This document shows positions 1-8,537 of a stretch of 35,457 nucleotides of DNA, in pieces. This stretch comes from Hyphomicrobiales bacterium (lineage in GTDB: Bacteria > Pseudomonadota > Alphaproteobacteria > Rhizobiales > Rhizobiaceae), in assembly GCA_900472785.1 (NCBI GenBank), contig UCJH01000082.1, forward strand, positions 1 through 35,457, read 5' to 3'. Position numbers and translations under genes: made by a program. The notes below the pieces were generated by a model. That model was not told the DNA's origin, ran no database searches, and saw only the letters and a list, made by a program, of their open reading frames with translations. The number at the start of each line of letters is the position of its first letter. The stretch's first letter is position 1.

Positions 1-1
1 G

Positions 2-790
2 CCGGAGGCCATACGCCGTTTTACCGCATCGCGGCTCATCGGAAATATCGCACTCGGCATCTGGCTCGCAGCCTCCGTCGGCATTTTCCTGTTCGTGGTC
101 GATAGCTGGAGTGTCGAAAAGCTCACCAAATATGGTCCGAATTTCATCTCGGGCCTCGGCGTTACGCTCACCCTGGTGAGCATCTCGATCGTACTCGGCG
201 GCTTGCTGTCGCTGCCCTTGGCCTATGCGCGCATGACGAAGAACAAGGCGCTGTCCTGGATCGCCTACATCTACGTCTATTTCTTCCGCGGCACGCCGCT
301 GATCACCCAGCTCTTCCTTGTCTATTACGGATTCGGCAGCTTCCGTCCCTATCTCGAAGCCGTCGGCCTCTGGACCTTCTTCCGGGATGCCTGGTTCTGT
401 GCGCTGCTCACCTTCACGCTGAACACCGCCGCCTATCAGGCCGAAATTTTGCGGGGCGCGATCCAGAGCGTTCCGCGCGGCCAGCATGAGGGCGCGGCAG
501 CGCTCGGCCTGCCCAAGCGCATCGCCTTCTTCAAAATCATCCTGCCGCAAGCGATGATCGTCGCGCTGCGCCCCTACGGCAACGAGATCATCCTGATGAT
601 CAAGGGCTCGGCCATCGTCGCCATCGTCACCGTCTTCGACCTGATGGGCGAAACCCGCCGCGCCTTCTCCCGAACCTACGACTTCCAGATGTATCTCTGG
701 GCCGCCGTGCTCTACCTGATCATGGTCGAGATGCTGCGCAACCTCTGGGCCTGGATCGAGGATCGGCTGACCCGGCATTTGAAGCGCTAG
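2..790 (+). CDS. Polar amino acid ABC transporter permease (HisM/OccM type), 5' end cut by window edge
   Basis: Inner-membrane permease of an amino acid or opine uptake ABC transporter. The frame is open from base 2 with no stop and no convincing start. The residues before the first internal GTG (95) already form a membrane helix (roughly bases 40-95), so the true start lies upstream of the window. Further hydrophobic helices follow, then the cytoplasmic EAA loop around bases 480-550 (EGAAALGLPKR…ILPQA), which docks on the ATPase and is diagnostic of binding-protein-dependent permeases. The sequence FRGTPLITQLFLVYYG is typical of the His/Arg/octopine/nopaline subgroup. The substrate cannot be read from sequence. 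The rest of the transporter presumably lies to the left. The family call is firm; specificity is unknown. Confidence 0.93.
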   Translation, partial: PEAIRRFTASRLIGNIALGIWLAASVGIFLFVVDSWSVEKLTKYGPNFISGLGVTLTLVSISIVLGGLLSLPLAYARMTKNKALSWIAYIYVYFFRGTPLITQLFLVYYGFGSFRPYLEAVGLWTFFRDAWFCALLTFTLNTAAYQAEILRGAIQSVPRGQHEGAAALGLPKRIAFFKIILPQAMIVALRPYGNEIILMIKGSAIVAIVTVFDLMGETRRAFSRTYDFQMYLWAAVLYLIMVEMLRNLWAWIEDRLTRHLKR

Positions 791-971
791 GGAAGCAAGC
801 GAACTCCCCGCCTTGTACGACAGCGTCGATCGCTTGGCAGCACTCGACGATGTCGGCTGCTAAAACGTTGTTTTTTATAAATAAATCTCGGAATTAAAAA
901 AACCTTAACACTTGATTCACCATTCGAGCGCTTCAATCATAGGGACCATCATTCAGCAAGATGAGGTCACC

Positions 972-1238
972 ATGACGAACGAAATGGAACTGCAGCTTAA
1001 GGGTTACGGCCTGACGACCGCACAGATCCTGTATCGCATGCCCGATCACCCGGCCTTCCTGCAGACTTATATCTGGCAGCACTACGACATCGCCCCGGAT
1101 TTCCCCGAGATGAAAAGCTTTCTGAAATTCTGGCAGGAAAAGCTCGACGGGCCGCTCCATTCGGTGCGCTATATCCACCGCAAGCTGATTTCGGCCACGG
1201 ACTGGCGGGCCCTGAAGGGCGAGTTCATCATCAACTGA
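972..1238 (+). CDS. usg: Usg family protein
   Basis: An 88-residue soluble protein of the Usg-like family, small alphaproteobacterial proteins named from a gene beside trpF in Caulobacter; their biochemical role is not established. The recognisable core is LKGYGLTTAQILYRMPDHP, then QTYIWQHYD, FPEMKSFLKFWQ and a basic C-terminal stretch. An in-frame ATG exists at 912, but the ATG at 972 has a clear GAGGT Shine-Dalgarno at 963-967, five bases upstream, so I use it. The roughly 180-base spacer before the gene is AT-rich around 860-910 and probably holds its promoter. No trp gene is adjacent here, so context adds nothing on function. Confidence 0.85.
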   Translation: MTNEMELQLKGYGLTTAQILYRMPDHPAFLQTYIWQHYDIAPDFPEMKSFLKFWQEKLDGPLHSVRYIHRKLISATDWRALKGEFIIN

Positions 1239-1265
1239 TGCCCCGCCCGTCAGTTCGCGGTCCTG

Positions 1266-1970
1266 TTAAACGGAACGGGTGATGCCGCCGTCGATACGGA
1301 TGTTCTGGCCGGTGATGTAGCCGCCACGATCGGTTGCCAGAAGCGCCACCAGCTCCGCAACCTCCTCCGAGGTGCCGTAGCGTCCCATCGGGATGCGATT
1401 GCGCCGTTCCTCGGTCTCCGGCAGGCTGTCGATGAAGCCCGGGAGCACATTGTTCATGCGAATGTTGTCGCCGGCATATTTATCGGCGAAGAGCTTGGTG
1501 AAGGCGGCAAGGCCCGAGCGGAAGACGCCGGACGTCGGAAAGAGCGGGTCGGGCTCGAATGTCGCATAGGTCGAGATATTGACGATGCTGCCGGACTTTT
1601 GTTCGAGCATGATCGGCGTCACGAGCCGTGTCGGACGGACGACATTGAGAAAATACACGTCCATGCCCTTGTGCCAGTCGTCGTCGGAAAGATCGAGAAC
1701 GGCGGCGCGTGGACCATGGCCGGCCGAATTGACCAACGCATCGACCCGTCCCCAGCTGTCATATGCCGTATCCACCAGCCGCTTCAGATCGTCGTTGGAC
1801 TGGTTCGAGCCGGTGACGCCGATGCCGCCCAGTTCCTTCGCCAGGGCTTCGCCCTTCCCGGACGAAGACAGGATCGCCACCCGATACCCCTCGGCTGCGA
1901 GCCGCCGCGCAGAGACCGCTCCCATGCCCGATCCACCGGCCGTGATCAGTGCAACCTTCTGTTCCGTCAT
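1266..1970 (-). CDS. SDR family oxidoreductase with degenerate catalytic motif
   Basis: A 234-residue Rossmann-fold short-chain dehydrogenase/reductase, resembling 3-oxoacyl-ACP reductases. The dinucleotide-binding segment is TAGGSGMG at residues 10-17, the NSAG motif is at 81-84, and N109 and S133 sit where the tetrad Asn and Ser are expected. The normal YxxxK is missing: the aligned segment reads S147-GVF-R151, so Tyr is replaced by Ser and Lys by Arg. The tail TGQNIRIDGGITRS is typical of the family and of full length. The ATG at 1970 follows an AGGG-type ribosome site; the frame stays open further upstream, but that extension is not SDR-like. The substrate is unknown, and it may be a divergent SDR that does not use the standard mechanism. 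Confidence 0.88.
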   Translation of the reverse strand: MTEQKVALITAGGSGMGAVSARRLAAEGYRVAILSSSGKGEALAKELGGIGVTGSNQSNDDLKRLVDTAYDSWGRVDALVNSAGHGPRAAVLDLSDDDWHKGMDVYFLNVVRPTRLVTPIMLEQKSGSIVNISTYATFEPDPLFPTSGVFRSGLAAFTKLFADKYAGDNIRMNNVLPGFIDSLPETEERRNRIPMGRYGTSEEVAELVALLATDRGGYITGQNIRIDGGITRSV

Positions 1971-2120
1971 GTCGTCGCCCTTTGCGTCTGCGCTCCTTGA
2001 GTCGGCGGTGATAAAATCAATCTTCCCCGCCTCTGGCAAATGCCAAAAGCTGATGAACCGTTGCGTGCGGTTCATGCTTGGCTGCATCCGCACATCAGGA
2101 AGTGTCCGCCTGTTCCGGGG

Positions 2121-2846
2121 TCAGACGTGAACGTCGCCATGCGCCAGTTCGCCGTCCCCCGGCCTGCGTTGCAGGCAGGCGTAGAGCATTACCCCATAGA
2201 AAACGACAACGGCCAAAAGCACAGGCCAGCCGGACAAGGGACCGAGCGCCGCATTGGCGGCAACGTCCGTCCAGGACGGCACGGATGCCGTTTCCAGGCC
2301 GTCGCCCTGCAGCTTCGCGGACGTGATCTTCAGGGCCCAGGCCAGAAGCAAAATCAGGTACATCCAGCAGTAGTTGCGCCGCAGCCGGCGACAGATCGCC
2401 TCACGATACGGCATCAGGAAAGCCGGCTTTCGCAGGCTCTGGGCGATCGGTGCTGCCCAGTTGAGCGGCATCGTCGATTGCGGGCTCAGCATCTGCGCGA
2501 AATAACCGCGTTCCAGCTGGCGGACGCGGGCGCGGTAGACGTCGAAGAAGCGATAGCGCCGCGCCTCGATCAGCAGCAACAACGTGACCAAAAGCATGGC
2601 AAACAACAGCACGCCATGATGCGACGAGGAGGTCGACAGGGAGACCGACAGCAGTGCCGCGACAACGGTGATCGCCCAGTTGGAGGTACGGTCGATCCGG
2701 TCGCGCCAGCCCGCCATGCGCGCCATCTCGCCGCGATAATAGTGGACGAGCAAGGTGATGGTTTCTGCGCCATTCGCCGGCAAGGGCGGGCTTTTGGGTT
2801 CGAGATTGTCTCTAGAAAGCGAAATCGTGCTGAACTCGTGCGACAT
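2121..2846 (-). CDS. DUF2270 integral membrane protein
   Basis: A 241-residue predicted inner-membrane protein of the DUF2270 family, function unknown. It has a soluble N-terminus of about 55 residues, a helix pair around residues 57-73 and 77-93, and a conserved basic/aromatic cytoplasmic segment (EARRYRFFDVYRARVRQLE, about 95-113). A second helix pair follows near 173-187 and 215-235. The start is set by a perfect GGAGGAAA Shine-Dalgarno just upstream of the ATG at 2846; the frame remains open upstream but without family-like sequence. It is divergent from the methyltransferase gene at 2999 with a short shared spacer of about 150 bases, which likely carries both promoters. Confidence 0.85.
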   Translation of the reverse strand: MSHEFSTISLSRDNLEPKSPPLPANGAETITLLVHYYRGEMARMAGWRDRIDRTSNWAITVVAALLSVSLSTSSSHHGVLLFAMLLVTLLLLIEARRYRFFDVYRARVRQLERGYFAQMLSPQSTMPLNWAAPIAQSLRKPAFLMPYREAICRRLRRNYCWMYLILLLAWALKITSAKLQGDGLETASVPSWTDVAANAALGPLSGWPVLLAVVVFYGVMLYACLQRRPGDGELAHGDVHV

Positions 2847-2998
2847 GATCGTTTCCTCCGGGGTTTTTCTTGTTTTTGCCTCCAATCGCATCATGCGCTC
2901 AATTTTTGCTCTCTTAAACGTCTTTCTGAAGCCTTTGGGGTGTTTCGCCGGCACGATCGGCCATTGCCAAGTCCCACACGGCATCCTATGACGCCGCC

Positions 2999-3814
2999 AT
3001 GGAAAAAATCGACGAAGAAGCCCTTGCCGAAGCCTACAACCGCGCGCTCGCGCTGGAGAAATCCGGCGACGTGGATGCGGCGGTCAAAGCCTATGAGGAG
3101 GTTCTGGCGATCGATCCCGAGGATCACGGCGGCGCTTCCGTGCGCATCGCCTCTATGGGCCGCGGCGAGACACCGGACAAGGCGCCGGACGCCTACGTCA
3201 CCACGCTGTTCGACCAGCATGCCGAAGTTTTCGAGGACGTCCTCGTCGAGCAACTCGAATATCATGTGCCTGTTCTGGTGCGCCAGCGCCTTCAGGCGCT
3301 TGGCCTTGGTCCGTTCAAGCGTCTGCTCGATCTCGGCTGCGGCACCGGCCTGACCGGCGGCGCGCTGCGCGACCTCGCCGCAGACATGACGGGGATCGAC
3401 CTGTCCGAAAACATGGTCGAGGTCGCCCACGACAAGGACCTGTACGAAACCCTCTATGTCGCGGAAGTCGTCGATTTCCTCGAGGACAATGACGATCCGT
3501 CCTTCGACCTGATCACCGCGACGGATGTCCTGCCCTATCTCGGCGGGCTGGAAGCACTGTTCTTCGGCGTTGCCGAAAATCTCGATCCCGACGGCCTGTT
3601 CATCTTCTCCAGCGAAACGCTGGCCGACGAAACTTTGGCGGGGCGCCGTTTCATGGTCGGCCCGCACCAGCGCTTCGCCCATGCCGAGACTTACGTCCGC
3701 AACCGGCTGGATGAAACCGGCTTCGACGTCGTCGAGATGACCGACATCACGGTCCGCCTGGAAGAAGGCGAACCGATTGCCGGCCATCTCGTCATCGCAA
3801 GACTGCGCGCCTGA
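2999..3814 (+). CDS. TPR-containing class I SAM-dependent methyltransferase
   Basis: A 271-residue cytoplasmic methyltransferase with an N-terminal tetratricopeptide-like unit (about residues 5-40, EAYNRALALEKSGDVDAAVKAYEEVL) fused to a Rossmann methyltransferase. SAM motif I is LLDLGCGTGLTG at 109-120, the acidic post-I strand is GIDLSENMVEVA, and FDLITATDVLPYLG lies in motif II. The arrangement resembles BioC-like and TPR-methyltransferase proteins, but the substrate is not evident. No strong ribosome site precedes the ATG at 2999. An out-of-frame ATG at 2988 is not used. The gene ends three bases before the stop of the convergent GFA gene, leaving no room for a terminator between them. Confidence 0.85.
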   Translation: MEKIDEEALAEAYNRALALEKSGDVDAAVKAYEEVLAIDPEDHGGASVRIASMGRGETPDKAPDAYVTTLFDQHAEVFEDVLVEQLEYHVPVLVRQRLQALGLGPFKRLLDLGCGTGLTGGALRDLAADMTGIDLSENMVEVAHDKDLYETLYVAEVVDFLEDNDDPSFDLITATDVLPYLGGLEALFFGVAENLDPDGLFIFSSETLADETLAGRRFMVGPHQRFAHAETYVRNRLDETGFDVVEMTDITVRLEEGEPIAGHLVIARLRA

Positions 3815-3817
3815 TCC

Positions 3818-4198
3818 TCAGGCGTCGTGCACGGCCGGTGTTTCGTACCAGTCGCCCTTGAACTCGGTCAGAATGTTCTTGACGATCTGCTTGCCGGTCG
3901 GACCGTCGATGACGCCGGCGGAGACCATCAGGAGATCGGTGCCGATATTGTCCTTGAACAGGCGGCTGCCGCAGGTCGAGCAGAATCCGCGCCGGGCCTT
4001 GTCGCTATATCCCCACCACTGCAGCGTGCCGTCCGCCTCGAATTTCACATCGTTGCGCGGCGCGCCGATCACGGCCATGTAGTTGCCGTGCGCCTTGCGG
4101 CAGTCTCCGCAATGACAGCAGAAGACACCGGCCGATTCCGACGGTATGGAAAACTTGACACCGCCGCACCGGCAGGATGCGCTCAATCGTTCTGACAT
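3818..4198 (-). CDS. GFA family protein (CENP-V/GFA zinc-binding domain)
   Basis: A 126-residue zinc protein of the GFA family (glutathione-dependent formaldehyde-activating enzyme-like, the CENP-V/GFA fold). The zinc ligands are visible as C9-x-C11-G, C27/C28-H-C30-x2-C33 and C73-x2-C76-GS, in the order usual for the family, followed by the conserved DG-P segment. Length matches full single-domain members. The ATG at 4198 has an AAGGA site upstream. Family members are often annotated as S-hydroxymethylglutathione synthase, but most have no demonstrated activity, so I call only the fold and metal site. There is no formaldehyde-oxidation gene next to it. Confidence 0.9.
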   Translation of the reverse strand: MSERLSASCRCGGVKFSIPSESAGVFCCHCGDCRKAHGNYMAVIGAPRNDVKFEADGTLQWWGYSDKARRGFCSTCGSRLFKDNIGTDLLMVSAGVIDGPTGKQIVKNILTEFKGDWYETPAVHDA

Positions 4199-4367
4199 GG
4201 TTTTCGTCCTTCGCTTGCCCGACCACCCTGTGGCGGATCACGTCACGAACCTATGGCGCAAGGCTGCGCATTCAAGCGGCGACCGGTCAATCATCATACT
4301 ACGTCTGGTCCGACCATATAATTCTTTGAGAAATTCAATCAGGAATAGAAATATCAACCTGAAGACG

Positions 4368-4393
4368 CATCGGGTTTATGGACGATCCCGATG
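4368..4393 (+). promoter_or_regulatory. Hairpin in leader of the split membrane gene
   Basis: CATCGGG at 4368-4374 is repeated in inverted form as CCCGATG at 4387-4393, giving a 7-bp stem with a 12-base loop. It lies in an AT-rich leader about 40 bases before the start at 4434. It could be a 5' UTR structure or operator; nothing in the sequence decides which. Confidence 0.3.
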
Positions 4394-4433
4394 TTCCACC
4401 TCTAAATGAGATACAACTTTAGGGGGAATTTCC

Positions 4434-6154
4434 ATGGACATCTACGCCTCAATCGTCGCGGCGGGAGGAGTTTTCGGCGCTGTCGCAACCTTCATCGGAA
4501 CGGCCATTGGCCTGGACCCCGTCGCGCTGCTGATCGCGATCGCAACGCCGCTCCTCCTTCTCTACAGCCGTCATGAGACGCGGCTGAGACGGCTCCGCGC
4601 CATCAAGGATTTCCTGCGTGTCTTCGGCTCGAGCGACGAAAGCGGCGCAAGAGGGGAAGAGCGCAAAGCAAGGCAGGACAGCCAGGGGCGGCTCGTCACC
4701 AATCCATCTTTCGAGTTCGTCCGATCGAAATACACCGCCGATCTCGATCTGTCGAAGGTCAGGGCGGGCGAAACCGCTTACGACCAACTCGATGATCTCG
4801 GGCAGATCAACCGGGCGATCGAGCGGGTCGGCCGGTTCGGTTCAAAACCGGATTTCCGGCTGTTCCTGTCCTCCCTGGGCTTTGCCGTGCTGACCTATTT
4901 CGGCGTCGCGACTTTGCATCAAACGCTTTACTGCGGCCTGGGCGCCGACATATGGCCGAACAGCGCGAAAGCCTGCGCGGCGGCAACAACCGAATTCGGC
5001 AACTGGTGGCAGATCGCCACCATAGGCTCCCTGGCTTTTGCGGGCGCCTATGTCGGCGCCATGCGCATCTTCGCCCGGGCCGTGACCGTGTCGATCTTTC
5101 CAGTCACACCTTCCTGCGTCAAACCATAGAAGCCGTCGCTTCGGTCATTTTCACGGTCATCCTGTTTGCGCTCTTGCGCGATGTCGCGCTGGCGCTCACC
5201 GATATTCCTGCGCAGGTGGACTGGAATGCGGCCGACAAACGGATCCAGCCGATCTGGTATGGGCTTGCCCCGCTCCTCGGACTTGTCCCGCAAAGCGCGA
5301 CCAAATTCCTGATGGTGAAATTCCAGTCCAACGGTTATCTCAAATGGATCAAGGTCAGCGACGACACCTATAGCGAGATCACACGGATCATCTCGCTCGA
5401 TATCATCGACGGCATCGACTACGAAACGCGCTTCCGGCTGGAGGAATGCGGCATTTATGACGTCCAGAATCTGGCCGCCTATAATCCACTGATGCTGCAC
5501 ATCGAATCGCCCTATGGCATCTATCAGGTCATCGACTGGGTGGCTCAGGCGCAGCTTTGCCATATCCTCGGGCCCGAGAAATTTCTGGTTTTCCGGGAGT
5601 TCAACATCCGCACGATCTTCGATCTCGAACGCGCCATCATGAGCCGCCAGTCCTTCCGGGCCTTCGACGAACTGTGTGCCGGCATCCTTTTCATGTCGAC
5701 CGGAAGCTTGCGGAAAATCCTCGGCGTCGGCGGGAGCAAGCTTGTTCGCCACAACGGCCAATCCACCGAACAGGTCGATGCGGACGTCTATTGCCGCTGG
5801 ATCAATGAAAAGATTATCGAGGGCGCGCAGGAGTTAACCGTTGCTCCCGTGGCGAGAGATATAGGCGCAGCGACGGTCGACCAGACGGATGACGACGTGC
5901 AGAAAGACGCGCAATCGCCTGCGGGAGCCGAACCCGCGCCCGATTGCCCGGCAAAACCCGAAAGTGAGGCCGAGAAACGAGGCACACCGACCGATCATGT
6001 CCTGCGCTGGATCGCCGATGACCTGCATGTGCGCCGCCTGCGTCGGCTCTGGATCGACATTTCCGAAAGTCTGGGTGAAAAATCCTGGTTCCTGCCTGAC
6101 AGCATCGATGCGCAGCGGGCAATGGCAAAAAAAGTCGACAAAGGCCGCACCTGA
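4434..6154 (+). pseudogene. Multi-pass membrane protein with C-terminal soluble domain, reading frame broken near 5091
   Basis: Two overlapping frames together read as one protein of about 573 residues. The first runs 4434-5129 from an ATG with a strong AGGGGGAA site. The second continues the same protein at about 5090-6154 in the -1 frame. The join is at GTG-TCGATCTTTCC, bases 5088-5101: inserting one base after 5090 would restore a run such as V-F-D-L-S-S-H. Before the break are about three membrane helices, and after it two more (near 5135-5200 and 5260-5300). A soluble part follows with a helix-hairpin-helix-like segment (DGIDYETRFRLEECGIYDV, about 5410-5470), and the C-terminus is acidic and probably disordered. 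I recognise no named family. It may be a real pseudogene or a sequencing error; I see no classic slippery heptamer. Confidence 0.65.
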
Positions 6155-6396
6155 GGAAGGTCCGCTGCATCGGCCTACGGCGGCATATCGACATTCAAGG
6201 ATGCAACAACGGCATTGAAGCCGTCTGTCCGCACATGGCCTGTCGGACATGGGCCGCATCGACCCGCACCCGCCTGGAATGCCGGCCCATTGAAAGCCGT
6301 TCGGACAGTCCGCTCCCGCGAAAATACTCCCGCCTTGCCTTTCCCCTCCAGCGGGCATCGGCTAAAGGTCGCAGCAAGAGTTTTCAGGAGGTTTCA

Positions 6397-7266
6397 ATGG
6401 CTAAAGTTGCATTCATCGGTCTCGGCGTCATGGGCTATCCGATGGCCGGTCACCTGCGCGTCAAGGGCGGACACGACCTGACCGTCTATAACCGGACGGC
6501 AGCCAAGGCGGAAAAATGGGTTGCTCAGTTCGGCGGAAACGCAGCCACAACGCCAGCGCAAGCGGCCGATGGCGCGGACTACGTCTTCTGCTGCGTCGGC
6601 AATGACGACGACCTGCGCTCCGTCACCACCGGCAAAGCCGGCGCCTTCGAAGCCCTGAAAGCCGGCGCAGTCTTTATCGACAACACCACCGCCTCCGCCG
6701 ACGTCGCACGCGAACTGGATGCGGCCGCCACCGCAGTCGGCGCGCATTTCATCGATGCGCCCGTCTCCGGCGGACAGGCCGGCGCCGAAAACGGCGTTCT
6801 GACGGTCATGTGCGGCGGACAGGCCGACATCTTCGAGCGCGCAAAGCCCGTGATCGACGCCTATGCCCGCATGGTCGGCCTGATGGGTCCGGCAGGATCG
6901 GGCCAGTTGACGAAGATGGTCAACCAGATCTGCATCGCCGGCCTCGTGCAGGGGCTTGCCGAAGGCATCCATTTCGGCAAGAAGTCCGGCCTCGACATCG
7001 AGGCGGTCATCGATGTCATCTCGAAGGGTGCGGCCGGCTCCTGGCAAATGGAGAACCGCCACAAGACGATGAATGCCGGGAAATACGATTTCGGCTTTGC
7101 CGTCGACTGGATGCGCAAGGATCTCGACATCGTGCTCGCCGAGGCGCGCCACAACGGGGCCAGACTGCCGGTGACCGCACTGGTCGACCAGTTCTATGCC
7201 GAGGTCCAGTCGCTGGGCGGCAAGCGCTGGGATACGTCGTCGCTGCTGGCACGGCTCGAGAAATAA
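6397..7266 (+). CDS. NAD(P)-dependent oxidoreductase, 3-hydroxyisobutyrate dehydrogenase family
   Basis: A 289-residue beta-hydroxyacid dehydrogenase (MmsB/GarR/GlxR family), which oxidises or reduces 3-hydroxy acids such as 3-hydroxyisobutyrate or tartronate semialdehyde. The N-terminal Rossmann motif is G8-L-G-V-M-G13. DAPVSGG forms the substrate-binding strand, and GSGQLTKMVNQ carries the catalytic Lys (about residue 173) and the nearby Asn. Length is full. The start at 6397 is fixed by an AGGAGG sequence a few bases upstream; the in-frame extension back to 6235 is unlikely to be translated. The 240-base spacer before it shows no gene. Transcription probably ends at the hairpin at 7285-7319. 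The exact substrate cannot be assigned. Confidence 0.93.
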   Translation: MAKVAFIGLGVMGYPMAGHLRVKGGHDLTVYNRTAAKAEKWVAQFGGNAATTPAQAADGADYVFCCVGNDDDLRSVTTGKAGAFEALKAGAVFIDNTTASADVARELDAAATAVGAHFIDAPVSGGQAGAENGVLTVMCGGQADIFERAKPVIDAYARMVGLMGPAGSGQLTKMVNQICIAGLVQGLAEGIHFGKKSGLDIEAVIDVISKGAAGSWQMENRHKTMNAGKYDFGFAVDWMRKDLDIVLAEARHNGARLPVTALVDQFYAEVQSLGGKRWDTSSLLARLEK

Positions 7267-7284
7267 GAACACATGCCGGAATCG

Positions 7285-7319
7285 AAATGGCCGCCCTGCG
7301 ATCTGCAGGACGGCCATTT
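7285..7319 (+). terminator. Rho-independent terminator between convergent genes
   Basis: AAATGGCCG-C-CCTGC (7285-7299) pairs with GCAGG-A-CGGCCATTT (7305-7319) across a five-base loop, with one C/A mismatch, then TTCTT. It lies 18 bases after the oxidoreductase stop and 30 bases beyond the stop of the convergent Lrp gene, so it may serve both strands. The T-rich side favours the + strand. Confidence 0.8.
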
Positions 7320-7349
7320 TCTTGTCGTCCTCGGCATCGAGCCTGAAAC

Positions 7350-7838
7350 TTACTCTTCGCTGGATTTCGCCTGTTCCAGCATCATGTAGTCGAGCGGCAG
7401 TTGCGTCGTATACTTGATCTGCTCCATCGCGAAGGCGGAGGAAACGTCGCGAATCTCGATCTTTGCGATCATGCGCTTGTAGAAGGCATCATAGGCCGCG
7501 ATATCGGGAACGACGACGCGCAGCAGGTAGTCGACATCGCCGCTCATGCGATAGAACTCGACCACTTCCGGAAACTCGCCGACAACCTCGGAAAACCGCT
7601 TCAGCCATTCGATCGAATGCGAGTTGGTGCGGATGGAGACAAACACCGTGACCTTGGTGTTGATCTTGACCGGATCGAGCAGCGCCACCCGACCACGGAT
7701 GACACCCTCCTCTTCCATCTTCTGGATACGCCGCCAGCAGGGCGTCGTCGACAGGCCGACCTTCTTGGCGAGGTCGGCGACGGCAAGGGTCGAATCCTCC
7801 TGCAGAAGGCGCAGGATTTTGCGGTCAAGGCGGTCCAT
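7350..7838 (-). CDS. Lrp/AsnC family transcriptional regulator
   Basis: A 162-residue DNA-binding regulator. The N-terminal AsnC-type winged helix-turn-helix spans about residues 3-60 (LDRKILRLLQ, then VADLAKKVGLSTTPCWRRIQKME). The C-terminal ligand-binding/oligomerisation (RAM) domain includes EVVEFYRMSGDVDYLLRVVVPD. Such proteins form dimers to octamers and sense amino acids or related effectors. The ATG at 7838 is preceded by an AAGGA site. The 66-base spacer upstream is very AT-rich and includes the palindrome at 7854-7864, compatible with autoregulation. It faces the hydroxyacid dehydrogenase gene across a shared terminator; a regulatory link between them is not shown. Confidence 0.93.
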   Translation of the reverse strand: MDRLDRKILRLLQEDSTLAVADLAKKVGLSTTPCWRRIQKMEEEGVIRGRVALLDPVKINTKVTVFVSIRTNSHSIEWLKRFSEVVGEFPEVVEFYRMSGDVDYLLRVVVPDIAAYDAFYKRMIAKIEIRDVSSAFAMEQIKYTTQLPLDYMMLEQAKSSEE

Positions 7839-7853
7839 TTGGAGATCCTTTTC

Positions 7854-7864
7854 GAATATTATTC
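7854..7864. promoter_or_regulatory. AT-rich palindrome, possible Lrp/AsnC operator
   Basis: GAATA-T-TATTC is a perfect 5+1+5 palindrome, 16 bases upstream of the Lrp-family start codon and inside its AT-rich promoter region. Lrp/AsnC proteins often bind AT-rich palindromes in their own promoters. That this is the site is inference. Confidence 0.3.
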
Positions 7865-7904
7865 TTTCTATAGCGAGAAAATTACGAAATGGAAGAAAAT
7901 TGTT

Positions 7905-8537
7905 TCAGGAGGTCAGCGCCTTCACCCGCTGTTGCAAGACCGGTACCAGCGCCGTCTCGAACCACGGATTTTTCTTCAGCCAGCTGGTGTTTCGCCAGCT
8001 CGGATGCGGCAGGGGCAGGACCGGCAAGCCGCGATTGACGCCCATATGCACCCGCCAGTCCCGCGCCGTATCGGTCATGCTCTTGGCGGCACGGCCGCCG
8101 AGATGCCATTTTTGGGCGTAGTGACCGATGGCCAGCACCAGTTCGATCTGCGGCATGGAATCGAGCACGGTCTGGCGCCAGAGCGGCGCGCATTCCCGGC
8201 GCGGCGGCAGGTCGCTGCCATGGGCGTCGTAGCCGGGAAAACAGAACCCCATCGGCACGATCGCGAAATTGTCGGCATCGTAGAACTGGTCCCGATCGAC
8301 ACCCAGCCACTGCCGCAACCGGTTGCCGGAGGCATCGTTGAAGGCCTGGCCGCTGTCATGGACGCGCAAGCCCGGCGCCTGGCCGGCGATCAGGATTTTC
8401 GCCGTCGTCGACAGCACGGCGACCGGACGCGGCTCATGCGGCAGGCGGTCGGCCTCGCCTTTCAAAGGCTGGTCGCGACAGATCCGGCAGGCCGCGATCG
8501 CCTGTCGCAGCGTCTCCAGCCTGTCACTCTCCGTCAT
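7905..8537 (-). CDS. Uracil-DNA glycosylase superfamily protein, four-cysteine (Fe-S) type
   Basis: A 210-residue protein of the uracil-DNA glycosylase superfamily (COG1573). It has C17-x2-C20 near the N-terminus and C99-x16-C116 later, the spacing pattern that holds a 4Fe-4S cluster in family 4/5 enzymes. Motif A is GQAPG at 52-56, followed by SGQAFNDASG, and the C-terminal DNA-intercalation/catalytic motif is HPSWRN at 178-183. Family 4 usually has GEAPG; Gln replaces Glu here, so base specificity or activity may differ. Its start (8537) overlaps the end of the upstream thermonuclease gene by 14 bases, so the two are co-transcribed and probably translationally coupled. A role in base-excision repair is inferred. 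Confidence 0.87.
   Translation of the reverse strand: MTESDRLETLRQAIAACRICRDQPLKGEADRLPHEPRPVAVLSTTAKILIAGQAPGLRVHDSGQAFNDASGNRLRQWLGVDRDQFYDADNFAIVPMGFCFPGYDAHGSDLPPRRECAPLWRQTVLDSMPQIELVLAIGHYAQKWHLGGRAAKSMTDTARDWRVHMGVNRGLPVLPLPHPSWRNTSWLKKNPWFETALVPVLQQRVKALTS

Noticed and set aside
2040-3353. 437-codon + strand frame across the DUF2270 and methyltransferase genes
   Set aside because: It overlaps two well-supported genes, one in antisense, and its protein is Arg/Gln-rich with no family features.
5082-5101. Programmed -1 frameshift in the split membrane gene
   Set aside because: There is no X-XXY-YYZ slippery heptamer or obvious downstream pseudoknot at the junction, so a simple base loss is more likely.
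6155-6396. Possible small gene in the spacer before the hydroxyacid dehydrogenase
   Set aside because: Frames here are short, lack ribosome sites and are in-frame extensions or shadows of the neighbours.
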